Numbered from the stretch's first letter, positions 20,249 through 29,473 are shown. The stretch: DNA of 64,000 nucleotides from Clostridia bacterium (GCA_910576205.1 CAJTHL010000001.1:372001-436000), one strand, 5' to 3'. Program-made: numbers and translations. The notes: generated by a model from the letters alone, not told the origin.

Positions 20249-21217
20249 TTACAGCCGTTCCCGCATCCAGTCATAGATATCCTGGTACACAACTTCCCTG
20301 TCGGTCTCATTTAAGATCTCGTGACGGTCGTCCGCGTACAGGGTTTCGGTCACATCCCCAAGCCCTGCTGCACGAAACCACCTGTATACCCGGTCCACGC
20401 CCTTTCCGAAGCTGCCCACAGGATCCTCCTGCCCTGCCACCAACAGGACGGAAAGCTCCTTAGGCATCCGGCGGATATTTCTCCTCCGGCAGGCGTCCTC
20501 AATGCTGTAAAACAGATTGTAGTATCCGTTTACCGTAAAGCGGAAGGTACACCGTTCGTCCGCCCCGTAGGCATCCACAATCTCCTTGTCCTTGCTGAGC
20601 CAGTCATGCTTTGTCCTGCAGGGCTCAAAACGCTTGTGATAACCGCCAAAAGCCATAGTATCCACCAGACGGCTGCGGTGATGCCAGCCGTACACAGCTG
20701 CCAGCATACGGCATAACAGCTTCCCGGACTTCAAAGCAATGGCAGGCTGTGTCCCGGTTCCCATAACCACCGCCCCATGGAGCCCGCATCCGTCCATCCC
20801 CTCCCCGGCATCCTTTCCAGGCTGCAGATAGCGGAAGAGATACTGGCGAAGCAGGAAGGAGCCCATACTGTGGCCCAGGATAAAATACGGAAGATCCGGG
20901 TAGCGCTTTTTTGCCATTATCCGCAGCCTGTGGATATCCCGCAGTAAAATGGCGTTTCCCGCCCTTTTATGGAAAAATCCGTAATCTTCTTTTGACGCCG
21001 CCGTGGCCCCGTGGCCCAGGTGGTCATGGCCCACCACCACAAACCCACGCTCTGCCAGAAATCTGGCAAATCCGTCATAACGATCCACAAATTCCACCAT
21101 GCCGTGGATAATCTGCACCACGCCCACATAGCCTGCATCCCCGGGCTTCCATTCGATCCCATGGACTTTTGTCTTTCCGTCCCCAGACGAAAAAGTAAAT
21201 TCCCGTTTTAAAACCAT
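20249..21217 (-). CDS. Alpha/beta hydrolase (monoacylglycerol lipase-like, serine aminopeptidase S33 fold)
   Basis: A 322-residue cytoplasmic hydrolase. The oxyanion segment IIHGMVEFVDRYDGFARFL and GHDHLGHG are typical of the lysophospholipase/monoglyceride lipase branch. The nucleophile elbow is GHSMGS (Ser118), a DPVGSFG segment carries the likely acid, and DDRHEILNE supplies the catalytic His. The ATG at 21217 has AGGGAG about 8 nt upstream; an in-frame GTG at 21226 was rejected. The substrate is unknown, but esters of fatty acids are the usual targets. Confidence 0.85.
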   Translation of the reverse strand: MVLKREFTFSSGDGKTKVHGIEWKPGDAGYVGVVQIIHGMVEFVDRYDGFARFLAERGFVVVGHDHLGHGATAASKEDYGFFHKRAGNAILLRDIHRLRIMAKKRYPDLPYFILGHSMGSFLLRQYLFRYLQPGKDAGEGMDGCGLHGAVVMGTGTQPAIALKSGKLLCRMLAAVYGWHHRSRLVDTMAFGGYHKRFEPCRTKHDWLSKDKEIVDAYGADERCTFRFTVNGYYNLFYSIEDACRRRNIRRMPKELSVLLVAGQEDPVGSFGKGVDRVYRWFRAAGLGDVTETLYADDRHEILNETDREVVYQDIYDWMRERL

Positions 21218-21303
21218 CCGTCTCACTCCCTAATGAAAAGTCCTGTCCATATAGTATATCATAAATTCCACAAAATGTATCTAACTTTTTTGTGAACAGC
21301 CAT

Positions 21304-21332
21304 TTGACAGCCTGTTCCTTCAATGTTATGAT
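21304..21332 (+). promoter_or_regulatory. Sigma-A promoter for the plus-strand membrane protein gene
   Basis: TTGACA (21304-21309) and TATGAT (21327-21332) are separated by 17 bp. GCCTGTT (21310-21316) and AACAGGC (21339-21345) form an inverted repeat that spans the -10 box and could be an operator. Confidence 0.8.
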
Positions 21333-21370
21333 GTTCGAAACAGGCATACATGATACCCGGAGGCTTACCG

Positions 21371-23482
21371 ATGAAACATCTGAAAAAAGCAAAATTTTTC
21401 TGGCCCCTGGCCGCCGCCCTTCTCTTTGGCTTATTGATGGAGCTGGTTTTTTTCCAGACAGATGCAGTGCTCCTGAAAATAAAGGGCCCCGAAACCGTGG
21501 CCTTAGATCTTTCCGCCTTTTCCGGCTATGACGGGACAGGCATTCCTGTGCTGCCAGAGGCTGGCACCTATTCCTTTGACGGCCTCTCCATCCCGTCCGA
21601 AACCGTCACGGTTACCTTAAGCGGCACACCCCAGGCCTTACGGGGACTTGTAAGTCTCTGCGACGAGGCAAACGCCTATAAAACCGCAGGCGCCGCCCAT
21701 TTTCTGGCAAATCCCGGCGGAAGCTTCCATTCCTTTACCGTGCGGCTGAAAAGCCACGGGAATCTAAGCCGCCTGCGGATTGCCTTTGAGGAACAGGCCG
21801 GTGCGGTCACCATTACCTCTGTCGTGTTTAACCAGAAAGAAATCCCCTTCTCCTGGGGACGGGCAGTTTTCTTTTTTGCTGCGTTTCTCCTGGTGTTCCT
21901 TATCTGGAAATACGAGCTTCACAGAGAAGCCTTGAATCTGGATATTCTCTCCCACAGGCTTTTGTCTCTGGGGGCTGTGTTGTTCTGCCTGGGTATTTCG
22001 TTTGTGCTTTTTTACAGAAGCAGCCCCGGTCATGACTTTCTGACGGAACTCCCGTCCCAGGAAAATCTGCGCGACTACAGCAACGAAGCGCGCAAAGATG
22101 ACGCCTATGCCCAGCAGCTGGACGCCTTTGAGAAGGGGCATCTCTCCCTGGATCTGGCCGTTAACCCGGAGCTCTTAAAGCTGGACAATGTCTACGACCG
22201 GGGAGAGCGGGACAAAAAACAGGTGGCTTACCACTGGGACAGGGCTTTCTACAAGGGCTCCTACTACTCCTATTTTGGCCTTACGCCCCTCTTTACCGTA
22301 TATTATCCGGTGTACTGGCTGACGGGAATGCTGCCCTCCGCCGCCCTCTGTCTCTTTATCCTGACGGCGTTTGCCATTGTCAGCATCTATTTTGCCTTAA
22401 ACAGCCTTATCCGCTTTTTCAGGCTAAGGCCAAATCTCCTCCTCTATCTGCTGGGGATCCCGGCTGTCATGGGAGGCGGCATGCTGTACATGCTTCAGAG
22501 CAATCTGAATTTTTATTACTATCCCGTATTGTCCGGGCTTGGATGGCTGGCTGCCTTTGCGGCCTTCTCCTTTTACGGCTGCCGCTCTTACGACGCCGCA
22601 AAATCCTCCGGCCCCTATAGTCCCTCCAGCGGGGGAAGAAAAGGAATTTTTCACAGCCTGTACTTCTTTTTCGCAGGCGTCTCCCTGGTTATGATTGTGA
22701 TGTCCCGGCCAAACCTGCTGCTTCTGGCCATGGCCTTTGTCCTGCCGGCCTACCTTCATATCCTCCTTGACAGACAAACGGATATGGGATTCAGGCTGAC
22801 TGCCATGCTCCCTTTCCTGGTTCCGGTGCTTCTGGGGGCAGGGGGCATCTGCTGGTACAACTATGCCCGTTTTGACTCTGTATTTGAGTTTGGCACCGCC
22901 TATCAGCTTACCGAGAGCGATATCCGGAGCAACGGCTTAAATATCAGCTTCCATCATCTGAAAAGCATGCTGTACCACTATTTTGCACAACCTCTGAAAT
23001 GGAAAGAATTTTTTCCCTTTCTGGAGCTCTCCGGGGATGTCTGCTATGATTACGGCAATTACCTGTATTATGAATGCAATGCAGGCCTTTTAAGCCTGCC
23101 TCTTAATCTGGGCGTTTTCCTTCTGGGCTGGACCTGCTTCTCCAAATCCAGAACCACCCCCCTTAAAAAACCCACATATATTCTGCTGCTGGTTGCAGCT
23201 TTAGCCCTGGGCTACGTGGACTTTACCATGGCCGGCGTCCATATCCGCTATGTGGCGGACCTGGCTCTTGTAATCTCTATCTTGTCCCTGCTGCTTATTT
23301 TCGAGCACATAACCTTAAGCAATGTAAAATCGGGGCAGATTCTCTACGCTATTACGGTGGCGCTTCTGCTTGCAACTATTGTCCTTGGAATCCTTCTGGC
23401 CTTTTCCAATGAAAACTTTGATCTTGAGAAGGTAAACCCGGACTTCTTTATCCGGATTGCCCGGCTTCTGCGGAGCTGGTAG
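21371..23482 (+). CDS. Large polytopic membrane protein, possibly GT-C-type glycosyltransferase
   Basis: A 703-residue protein. A first membrane helix (residues about 7-28) is followed by an extracytoplasmic beta-rich segment of about 140 residues, then ten or more further helices. A soluble loop between helices contains PSQENLRDYSNEARKDDAYAQQLDAFEKGHLSLDL. The plan of a large outside loop after early helices resembles GT-C and related surface glycan membrane enzymes, but no catalytic motif can be pinned down. The ATG at 21371 follows CGGAGG. It is the only plus-strand gene in this part of the window. Confidence 0.6.
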   Translation: MKHLKKAKFFWPLAAALLFGLLMELVFFQTDAVLLKIKGPETVALDLSAFSGYDGTGIPVLPEAGTYSFDGLSIPSETVTVTLSGTPQALRGLVSLCDEANAYKTAGAAHFLANPGGSFHSFTVRLKSHGNLSRLRIAFEEQAGAVTITSVVFNQKEIPFSWGRAVFFFAAFLLVFLIWKYELHREALNLDILSHRLLSLGAVLFCLGISFVLFYRSSPGHDFLTELPSQENLRDYSNEARKDDAYAQQLDAFEKGHLSLDLAVNPELLKLDNVYDRGERDKKQVAYHWDRAFYKGSYYSYFGLTPLFTVYYPVYWLTGMLPSAALCLFILTAFAIVSIYFALNSLIRFFRLRPNLLLYLLGIPAVMGGGMLYMLQSNLNFYYYPVLSGLGWLAAFAAFSFYGCRSYDAAKSSGPYSPSSGGRKGIFHSLYFFFAGVSLVMIVMSRPNLLLLAMAFVLPAYLHILLDRQTDMGFRLTAMLPFLVPVLLGAGGICWYNYARFDSVFEFGTAYQLTESDIRSNGLNISFHHLKSMLYHYFAQPLKWKEFFPFLELSGDVCYDYGNYLYYECNAGLLSLPLNLGVFLLGWTCFSKSRTTPLKKPTYILLLVAALALGYVDFTMAGVHIRYVADLALVISILSLLLIFEHITLSNVKSGQILYAITVALLLATIVLGILLAFSNENFDLEKVNPDFFIRIARLLRSW

Positions 23483-23493
23483 CCAGAAGCCGG
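23461..23493 (+). terminator. Putative terminator between convergent genes
   Basis: CCGGCTTCTG and CAGAAGCCGG form a perfect 10-bp stem with a 13-nt loop. It overlaps the end of the plus-strand gene, and the following T-run is poor (CTGCTTT). Confidence 0.5.
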
Positions 23494-23513
23494 CTGCTTT
23501 AACGCCTGTGTCT

Positions 23514-24872
23514 CTACAGAAACCGCACCGCGTCCTTCACCGTCCCCACTCCCAGGAGGCGGATTCCCTTTGTTTCCGGGATCTGTTCCATACAGACAGC
23601 CGGAAGTATCACGGTGTCAAAGCCCAGCTTCTTTGCTTCCTGCACCCGCTGTCCCGCCTGGCTCACGGCCCGCACTTCCCCGCTTAACCCCACCTCCCCA
23701 AAGGCCAGGGTCTTATCGGGAATCACCTTGTCCTGGAAGCTGGAAATCAGAGCCAGCACAATCCCCAGATCCAGCGCAGGCTCATTGATGCGGATGCCCC
23801 CGGCAATATTCACATAGGCGTCACATCCCGAAAATGGCAGATTCAGCCGTTTCTCCAACACAGCCAGCAGAAGATTCACCCGGTTATAATCCGTGCCGGC
23901 CGCCGTCCGGCGGGGCATGGCCAGGTTGCTCCTGCACACAAGGGCCTGGATTTCGATAAGGATGGGGCGCGTTCCCTCCATGGAGCAGGCCACAATGGAC
24001 CCGGAGGCACCTTCCGGCTTCCCGCTCAGCATGTATTCCGACGGGTTAGGCACCTGGCGCAGGCCGTCCTCCTTCATCTCAAAAACCCCGATCTCGTTTG
24101 TGGAGCCAAACCGGTTTTTCACGCTTCTTAAGATGCGGTAGGAGGCATGGCGGTCCCCCTCGAAATACAACACGGTATCCACCATATGCTCCAGAACCCT
24201 GGGGCCGGCCACCGTGCCTTCCTTGGTCACATGGCCCACTATAAAAATGGAAATATCCAGTCCCTTGGCCAGCTGTAGCAGCACATTTGTGGATTCCCGC
24301 ACCTGGGATACGCTTCCGGGAGCGGAGGTAATCTCCTCCCTGTACATGGTCTGGATGGAGTCGATAATCACTGCCTGGGGCTTCTCTTTCCGGATGGCCT
24401 CCTCAATTACCGCAAGGCTGGTCTCACAAAACAGGCGTAAATCCTCCGTGAAGCTTCCGATCCTGGCCGCACGCAGTTTAATCTGCCTTAGGGATTCTTC
24501 CCCGGAAATATAGAGCACCCGCTTCCCGTCCGCCGCCAGCTTCTGGCACACCTGCAAGAGTAACGTGGACTTGCCGATTCCCGGATCCCCGCCCACCAGA
24601 ATCAAGGATCCGGACACAATGCCGCCTCCCAGCACCCGGTCCAGTTCCTCCATGTGGGTGGTCTGTCGGGATTCTTCCTCTAAATCAATAGAAGCAAGGC
24701 AAACGGGTTCCCCGCCTGCCCTGCTTTTTCCAACTGTTTTCGTAACTGTTCTGGATACGGCCTCCTCCACGAAGGTATTCCACTCCCGGCATCCCGGGCA
24801 CTGGCCCATCCACTTGGAGGACTCGTAGCCACAGCTATGACAGAAAAAAACTGTCTGTTTTCCTTTTGCCAT
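23514..24872 (-). CDS. radA: DNA repair protein RadA (Sms)
   Basis: A 452-residue ATP-dependent branch-migration protein. The N-terminal C4 zinc finger uses Cys11, Cys14, Cys25 and Cys28 (CHSCGYESSKWMGQCPGC). Next comes a RecA-like core with Walker A GGDPGIGKSTLLLQV near residue 95, then the RadA-specific KNRFG motif (VKNRFGSTNEIG). A C-terminal Lon-like domain contains GGIRINEPALDLGIVLAL. It works in recombination with RecA. It lies 7 nt after a small unknown gene and downstream of clpC, a common firmicute arrangement. Confidence 0.96.
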   Translation of the reverse strand: MAKGKQTVFFCHSCGYESSKWMGQCPGCREWNTFVEEAVSRTVTKTVGKSRAGGEPVCLASIDLEEESRQTTHMEELDRVLGGGIVSGSLILVGGDPGIGKSTLLLQVCQKLAADGKRVLYISGEESLRQIKLRAARIGSFTEDLRLFCETSLAVIEEAIRKEKPQAVIIDSIQTMYREEITSAPGSVSQVRESTNVLLQLAKGLDISIFIVGHVTKEGTVAGPRVLEHMVDTVLYFEGDRHASYRILRSVKNRFGSTNEIGVFEMKEDGLRQVPNPSEYMLSGKPEGASGSIVACSMEGTRPILIEIQALVCRSNLAMPRRTAAGTDYNRVNLLLAVLEKRLNLPFSGCDAYVNIAGGIRINEPALDLGIVLALISSFQDKVIPDKTLAFGEVGLSGEVRAVSQAGQRVQEAKKLGFDTVILPAVCMEQIPETKGIRLLGVGTVKDAVRFL

Positions 24873-24879
24873 ATACCTC

Positions 24880-25293
24880 TTATGCCTTCACAATCTTAAC
24901 CTTTACGTTTTCCCTGGAGCCCAGCTCCACACTCAGAGGCAGCTTTCCGCCAAGATTGGTCTTTACAACCCCTGTGCTGGCGCCGTCCACATGAACCACG
25001 TACTCTGTGCCGTCCTCAAGACCAATGGTGATCTGTGCGTCCTCCGGCCCTTCCACCTGGAATTCCACGCCGTCCTCCCCGGCCTTAAAATACTGTACGG
25101 CCGTTCCCGGAACCGATTCGTAGACAAACATTTCATTGCGCTCCAGCTTGGTGATTTCCCGGAAGGTCTTTACCTTGTACAGATCCCCCTGGTGATTGAA
25201 ATCCGCCAACTTTGTTTTTTTGTCCAGCTCATAGTCGCCAAAGCTTAACGTTCCGTCATTTTCTGTTCTGATCAATTCCTTAACTGCTGCCAT
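24880..25293 (-). CDS. Uncharacterised small protein conserved near radA
   Basis: A 137-residue soluble protein of no firmly known function; similar proteins have sometimes been labelled endosialidase without support that I can see here. Recognisable stretches are MAAVKELIRTENDGTLSFGDYEL, YKVKTFREITKLERNEMFVYESVPGTAV and a C-terminal beta-rich part with TNLGGKLPLSVELGS. There is no signal peptide or membrane helix. The ATG at 25293 has AGGAGG 9 nt upstream and was preferred to an in-frame codon 24 bases earlier. It is probably co-transcribed with radA. Confidence 0.75.
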   Translation of the reverse strand: MAAVKELIRTENDGTLSFGDYELDKKTKLADFNHQGDLYKVKTFREITKLERNEMFVYESVPGTAVQYFKAGEDGVEFQVEGPEDAQITIGLEDGTEYVVHVDGASTGVVKTNLGGKLPLSVELGSRENVKVKIVKA

Positions 25294-25384
25294 CTCTTTC
25301 GTCCTCCTGCCTGGCATTTCCTGTTAAATCTATGCTTTTCCTTCATCCTCTGGGAGGCTTTTAGCCCCTTAAGGACTTGTCTTA

Positions 25385-25413
25385 ATTATATACGATTTCC
25401 CCTGGGATTTCCA
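25385..25413 (-). promoter_or_regulatory. Promoter for the small gene and radA
   Basis: On the minus strand TGGAAA (25408-25413, a 4 of 6 match) and a perfect TATAAT (25385-25390) are 17 bp apart. Transcription would start near 25378, giving a leader of about 85 nt. Confidence 0.6.
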
Positions 25414-25442
25414 GCATTTTTCCCTGGTTTTCAAAAGATTTA

Positions 25443-27884
25443 TCATCCCTGGACCCGGAAGGAAATCTCCCCTTTTTTCATGGTGACAACAACTGAATCC
25501 CCGGTCTTTATCCTGCCGGAGAGGATTTCGTCCGCCAGGACATCCTCCACCTTTGTCTGGATAGCCCGCCGCAATGGCCTGGCTCCGTATTTTTCGTCAA
25601 AGCTCTTGTCCACAATATGTTTTTTCACGCTGTCCCGCACCAGAAGCTTTATGCCCAGCTGTTTCTCGCAGCGCAGGGTGAGCTCCTGAAACAGAATGCC
25701 TGTGATCCGCTTCATCTGTTCCTTGTTAAGGGCGTGGAAAACAATGATCTCGTCAATGCGGTTTAAAAACTCCGGCCGGAACAGGCGCTTTACCTCTTCC
25801 ATAACGCTGCCCTTCATCTGCTCGTAATCCCGCTTCTCATCCCCCTGGGCGGCAAATCCCAGCCTTTTGGGAGAAATGATAGCCGAAGCCCCCGCGTTGG
25901 AGGTCATGATAATCACCGCGTTCTTAAAATCCACCAGACGCCCTTGGGAATCCGTAATACGCCCGTCGTCCAGCACCTGCAAAAGGATGTTGAACACGTC
26001 CGGGTGGGCCTTCTCAATCTCGTCAAAGAGAATAACCGCATAGGGATTTCTCCGTACCTTCTCCGAGAGCTGGCCTCCGTCGTCATGCCCCACATACCCG
26101 GGAGGCGAGCCGATAAGCTTGGATACGCTGTGTTTTTCCATGTACTCCGACATATCCACCCGGATCATGGCCTGTTCCCGTCCAAATAACACCTCTGCCA
26201 GCGCCTTGCTAAGCTCCGTCTTGCCAACGCCGGTAGGGCCCAGGAACAGAAAAGAGCCTATGGGGCGGTTTGGGTCCTGAAGCCCCACCCTCCCCCGGCG
26301 CACGGCCCTGGAAACGGCCTTAACCGCCTCATCCTGGGCAATGACCCGCTTATGGAGAATGTTTTCCAGCCTGCGCAGCTTCTGGGTCTCCGTCTCCGCC
26401 AGACGCTGCAGGGGGATTTTTGTCCAGTCGGATACCACCTGGGCGATATCGTTTTCCTCCACCCGGATTGTCTGTTTCCTTCGTCCCTGTTTTTTCTTCT
26501 CCTTCTCTATCTCCCGGGAAATCCGCGTTTCCTCTTCCCGCAGGCGCAGGGCCTCCTCCATATGGTCCCCAATAAGCGCCTCCTCAAGCTTCCTTTTTAT
26601 CTGCAAAAGCTCCTCCTGGCGGCTCTCCTTTATGGGGGCCCCGGAATAATTTCCCAGGCGCGCCCTGGCGCAGGCCTCATCCATCAAGTCAATGGCCTTA
26701 TCCGGAAGAAAACGGTCGCTGATATAACGCCTGGACAGCTTGGCCGCCGCCTCAAGGGCCGCGTCTGTAAGCTCCACCTTGTGATGCTCCTCATAGGGTT
26801 TTCTAAGCCCCTTCAGGATGGCTACCGTCTCCTCCTCCCCGGGCTCCTCCACGGTCACCGGCTGGAACCGGCGCTCAAGGGCCGCGTCCTTCTCAATGTA
26901 TTTCCGGTATTCCTCCACGGTAGTGGCGCCGATAATCTGGATTTCTCCCCTGGCCAGGGAAGGCTTCAGAATATTGGAGGCGTCAATGGCCCCCTCGGCC
27001 CCGCCGGCCCCGATAATGGTGTGCAGCTCGTCAATAAACAGAACCACATGGCCGTCACGCCGGGCCTCCTCCAGAATCCGCTTAATGCGCTCCTCAAATT
27101 CTCCCCGGTACTTGGAGCCCGCTACAATGCCGGACAAATCCAGGGTCACCAGACGTTTCCCCCGCATATTCTCCGGCACATGGCCCTCTGCCAGGCGGGC
27201 TGCCAGCCCTTCCACAATGGCTGTCTTTCCCACCCCCGGCTCTCCCATCAGACAGGGGTTGTTCTTTGTCCGGCGGCTTAAAATCTGTATCACCCGGTTC
27301 ATTTCCCTTTCCCGGCCAATGCAGGGATCAAGCTGCCCCTCCCTGGCCAACCGGGTAAGGTCACGGCTGTACTGGTCTAAAATACTGGTTCTGCTCTGGT
27401 TCTGAAGCCTGGCCTGGCGCACGCTCTCCTCCTGGTACGCCTTTCCCCTGGCTCCCATGGACTCCAGAACAGCTCCATACAGCTCCCTGGCGCTGACATT
27501 CAGCGTATTTAAGAGACGGCTGGCCACACACTCCACATCCTTTAGCATGGCAATAAACAGGTGCTCTGTGCTCACCTGCTCCTCCTGGAAACGCCGCGCC
27601 TCCTCCCTGGCCTGGGCCAGAACCTGCCTGGCCCGGGGGGTATAGTCCGGCCGTCCGGCCATCAGACTGTCCACTCTGGGGGCAATGAGCTCCTCTATAA
27701 GCTTCCGAAGCTTCCCTTCTTCCACCCCCTTCTGGGAGAGCAGCTCCCCTGGCACGCTGTTCTTCTCCTGCAACAGACCGATCAGCAGATGTTCCGTGCC
27801 AATATAGCTGTGCTTTAACTGCCGGGATACCTTTTTTGCATTGCGGATTACCCGCTCTGCCTTTTCCGTATATATATGAGACAT
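25443..27884 (-). CDS. clpC: ATP-dependent Clp protease ATP-binding subunit ClpC
   Basis: An 813-residue AAA+ unfoldase. The N domain (residues 1 to about 145) has two Clp repeats. AAA-1 has Walker A GEPGVGKTAIVEG near residue 217, and a coiled-coil middle domain typical of ClpC follows (residues about 400-480). AAA-2 has GPTGVGKTELSKAL near residue 550. The KRLGF segment after the second domain is the loop that docks on ClpP, so it should feed substrates to ClpP. The usual firmicute partners ctsR, mcsA and mcsB are not next to it. The start follows GAGGAAT at the edge of the palindromic element at 27903-28002. Confidence 0.96.
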   Translation of the reverse strand: MSHIYTEKAERVIRNAKKVSRQLKHSYIGTEHLLIGLLQEKNSVPGELLSQKGVEEGKLRKLIEELIAPRVDSLMAGRPDYTPRARQVLAQAREEARRFQEEQVSTEHLFIAMLKDVECVASRLLNTLNVSARELYGAVLESMGARGKAYQEESVRQARLQNQSRTSILDQYSRDLTRLAREGQLDPCIGREREMNRVIQILSRRTKNNPCLMGEPGVGKTAIVEGLAARLAEGHVPENMRGKRLVTLDLSGIVAGSKYRGEFEERIKRILEEARRDGHVVLFIDELHTIIGAGGAEGAIDASNILKPSLARGEIQIIGATTVEEYRKYIEKDAALERRFQPVTVEEPGEEETVAILKGLRKPYEEHHKVELTDAALEAAAKLSRRYISDRFLPDKAIDLMDEACARARLGNYSGAPIKESRQEELLQIKRKLEEALIGDHMEEALRLREEETRISREIEKEKKKQGRRKQTIRVEENDIAQVVSDWTKIPLQRLAETETQKLRRLENILHKRVIAQDEAVKAVSRAVRRGRVGLQDPNRPIGSFLFLGPTGVGKTELSKALAEVLFGREQAMIRVDMSEYMEKHSVSKLIGSPPGYVGHDDGGQLSEKVRRNPYAVILFDEIEKAHPDVFNILLQVLDDGRITDSQGRLVDFKNAVIIMTSNAGASAIISPKRLGFAAQGDEKRDYEQMKGSVMEEVKRLFRPEFLNRIDEIIVFHALNKEQMKRITGILFQELTLRCEKQLGIKLLVRDSVKKHIVDKSFDEKYGARPLRRAIQTKVEDVLADEILSGRIKTGDSVVVTMKKGEISFRVQG

Positions 27885-27902
27885 AAATTATTCCTCTTTT
27901 AC

Positions 27903-28002
27903 AAATTCCGCATTCGCCCGGCCATATCCCGTATACCGGAGAATTTCCGGCCGCTTCCACGTCCGTAAATCCTTTGGGGATCTGTCCGGGCGGGCGCTGT
28001 CA
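27903..28002. repeat. Palindromic intergenic element, copy A
   Basis: This spacer between the SH3b gene and clpC starts with AATTCCGCATTCGCCCGG and ends with a near-complement GTCCGGGCGGGCGCTGTCAC. Its core (TTTCCGGCCGCTTCCACGTC and the following CGTAAATCCTT) matches copy B at 37856. The stop codon of the SH3b gene lies inside its last bases. Confidence 0.7.
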
Positions 28003-29409
28003 CAAATCCAGATCATCCAGATCCACGATCTCCACATCGAAATCCTCGCTGTCGTCGAAATCGTCCTCTGACACTTCCACCCGGGAAGCTTTCGCTGGCT
28101 TTTTCTTTTTCTCTTTCTTTTCTTTCTCTTTCTTCTCTCTACGCGGACGTCTCCTGGGCTCTTCCTCCCAGGGCTCCTGGAAATCATCTTCGTCGTCCTC
28201 CAGATAACCCTCCGCCAGCTCCCTTTCCAGTTCGTCCAGGGACACGTCGGAAAAATCATCCTCCTCGTCCAGGTAATCGTCGGAGAATCCGTCCTCATCA
28301 TCCAGATAGTCCCCGGAGAAATCATCCTCATCATCTGGATAATCCCCGGAAATTTCCTCCTCTTTGTCCTCCGGATATTCCTCTAAGAGGTCGTCCTCCT
28401 CCCAGTCGTCCTCTTCCTCTGGCTCCTCTTTTCGCTGAAGTACCTTAAGGCCTTTTTTCTTCTTGTCAGCCGCCTTTTTTTCTTCCCAGGCAGCCTGCAT
28501 CCAGCTTAAGTCACTTTCCTCCTCATCCTCGTCATAATCGTCTTTCTCTTCATCTTCGTAGTCTTCCCCGTCATCGTCGTCATACTCATCGTCATCAATA
28601 AATTCAATCCGGCTCATCTTTACCGCCAGGACAATCACCACAATCAGCAGAATCAGACAGAGAGCTCCCACTCCCAGAATGATAAAATTGCGGATGCTGA
28701 TTCCATCCTCCTTATTCTCTTTGAGCTTCTCATTTTCCTCCTGCAATGCCTGTAGCAGCCCGTCACTTCCGGAGCCGCCGGAGGTAAACTGCCCCACGTT
28801 TCTCTGCAGGGTGCCCTGTCCGGCATCGTAAAAATACCAGTCCGCAAATCCCGACGCGTCCTCCGCGTAGACCAGGTAAAACTCTGCGCCTCCCGTCAGT
28901 CCCCCGTCAACAGCCAGCGCCGTATAAATATTTCCCCCGATGGTCACCTGGCTGGCCGATAAGCCCTCCTGCGCCTCCGGGAGGCTGTCCGGTTCTCTCA
29001 AGGTAATTCCCTGGATGGAGATGTCTGTGCCTGTGGCAATCTCCCCTTCGGGATTTTCCGGAATTTCCGGCTCCTCCGGCTCCCCCTCCGAGGTGATCTC
29101 CGCCATGTCGGAGCGGATCCACCCTGTCTTTTCCGCGCCTTCCGAGGTGTAGGTCACATGATACCAGACATGGTTGCTGGCATCCGTAGCTTCCTCCGTG
29201 ACGGTAAATGTCATTCCCGCAGTCATATGCCCCTGGCTCTGGGAGTCCTGGCTGGCCTCACTGCGCACATTGGCAGAGTTTACCACCACCTTTCCCTCCT
29301 TTGCCGCCATGCTGGGAAAACCTGCCGCCAGCATAAGACAGCACGCAGCACACACCACGATTCTTTTATATCCTTCTGGAAATTTCCGTTTCCCTTTATC
29401 TCTTGTCAT
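28000..29409 (-). CDS. Membrane protein with extracellular SH3b domain and acidic repetitive tail
   Basis: A 469-residue protein. A signal sequence (residues about 15-35) is followed by an SH3b domain (VVVNSANVRSEASQDSQ to GWIRSDMAEI). Next are a Pro/Glu-rich linker, a second globular part, and a short coiled coil (LLQALQEENEKLKENK). A membrane helix (IRNFIILGVGALCLILLIVVIVLAVK) near residues 245-270 leads to a cytoplasmic tail of about 200 residues dominated by Asp and Glu. Three 11-residue repeats of the form GDYLDDEDDFS are encoded by 33-bp DNA repeats, followed by a Lys/Arg block. SH3b domains often bind cell wall. ATG 29409 follows TGGAGGG. Confidence 0.75.
   Translation of the reverse strand: MTRDKGKRKFPEGYKRIVVCAACCLMLAAGFPSMAAKEGKVVVNSANVRSEASQDSQSQGHMTAGMTFTVTEEATDASNHVWYHVTYTSEGAEKTGWIRSDMAEITSEGEPEEPEIPENPEGEIATGTDISIQGITLREPDSLPEAQEGLSASQVTIGGNIYTALAVDGGLTGGAEFYLVYAEDASGFADWYFYDAGQGTLQRNVGQFTSGGSGSDGLLQALQEENEKLKENKEDGISIRNFIILGVGALCLILLIVVIVLAVKMSRIEFIDDDEYDDDDGEDYEDEEKDDYDEDEEESDLSWMQAAWEEKKAADKKKKGLKVLQRKEEPEEEDDWEEDDLLEEYPEDKEEEISGDYPDDEDDFSGDYLDDEDGFSDDYLDEEDDFSDVSLDELERELAEGYLEDDEDDFQEPWEEEPRRRPRREKKEKEKKEKKKKPAKASRVEVSEDDFDDSEDFDVEIVDLDDLDL
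28249..28347. repeat. Three tandem 33-bp repeats within the acidic tail
   Basis: Units at 28249-28281, 28282-28314 and 28315-28347 are similar in sequence and in phase. A fourth, more diverged unit follows to about 28380. Each encodes one acidic repeat of 11 residues. Copy number could vary by slippage or recombination. Confidence 0.8.
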
Positions 29410-29443
29410 GTTTCCCTCCATCCAAGCTTTTGCATTTGCTCCT

Positions 29444-29473
29444 ATTATAGACGGAAAGGCGGGGGGTTGTCAA
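29444..29473 (-). promoter_or_regulatory. Sigma-A promoter for the SH3b gene (and probably clpC)
   Basis: On the minus strand a perfect TTGACA (29468-29473) and a perfect TATAAT (29444-29449) are 18 bp apart. It lies 35 bp upstream of the ATG at 29409 and just after the remnant gene at 29501. Confidence 0.8.

Noticed and set aside
26352..27281. Long open frame on the plus strand opposite clpC (309 codons)
   Set aside because: Lies entirely inside clpC, with no recognisable domain in the product.
27361..27960. 200-codon minus-strand frame overlapping the start of clpC
   Set aside because: Low-complexity Gly/Arg-rich product in another frame of clpC with no ribosome site or domain.
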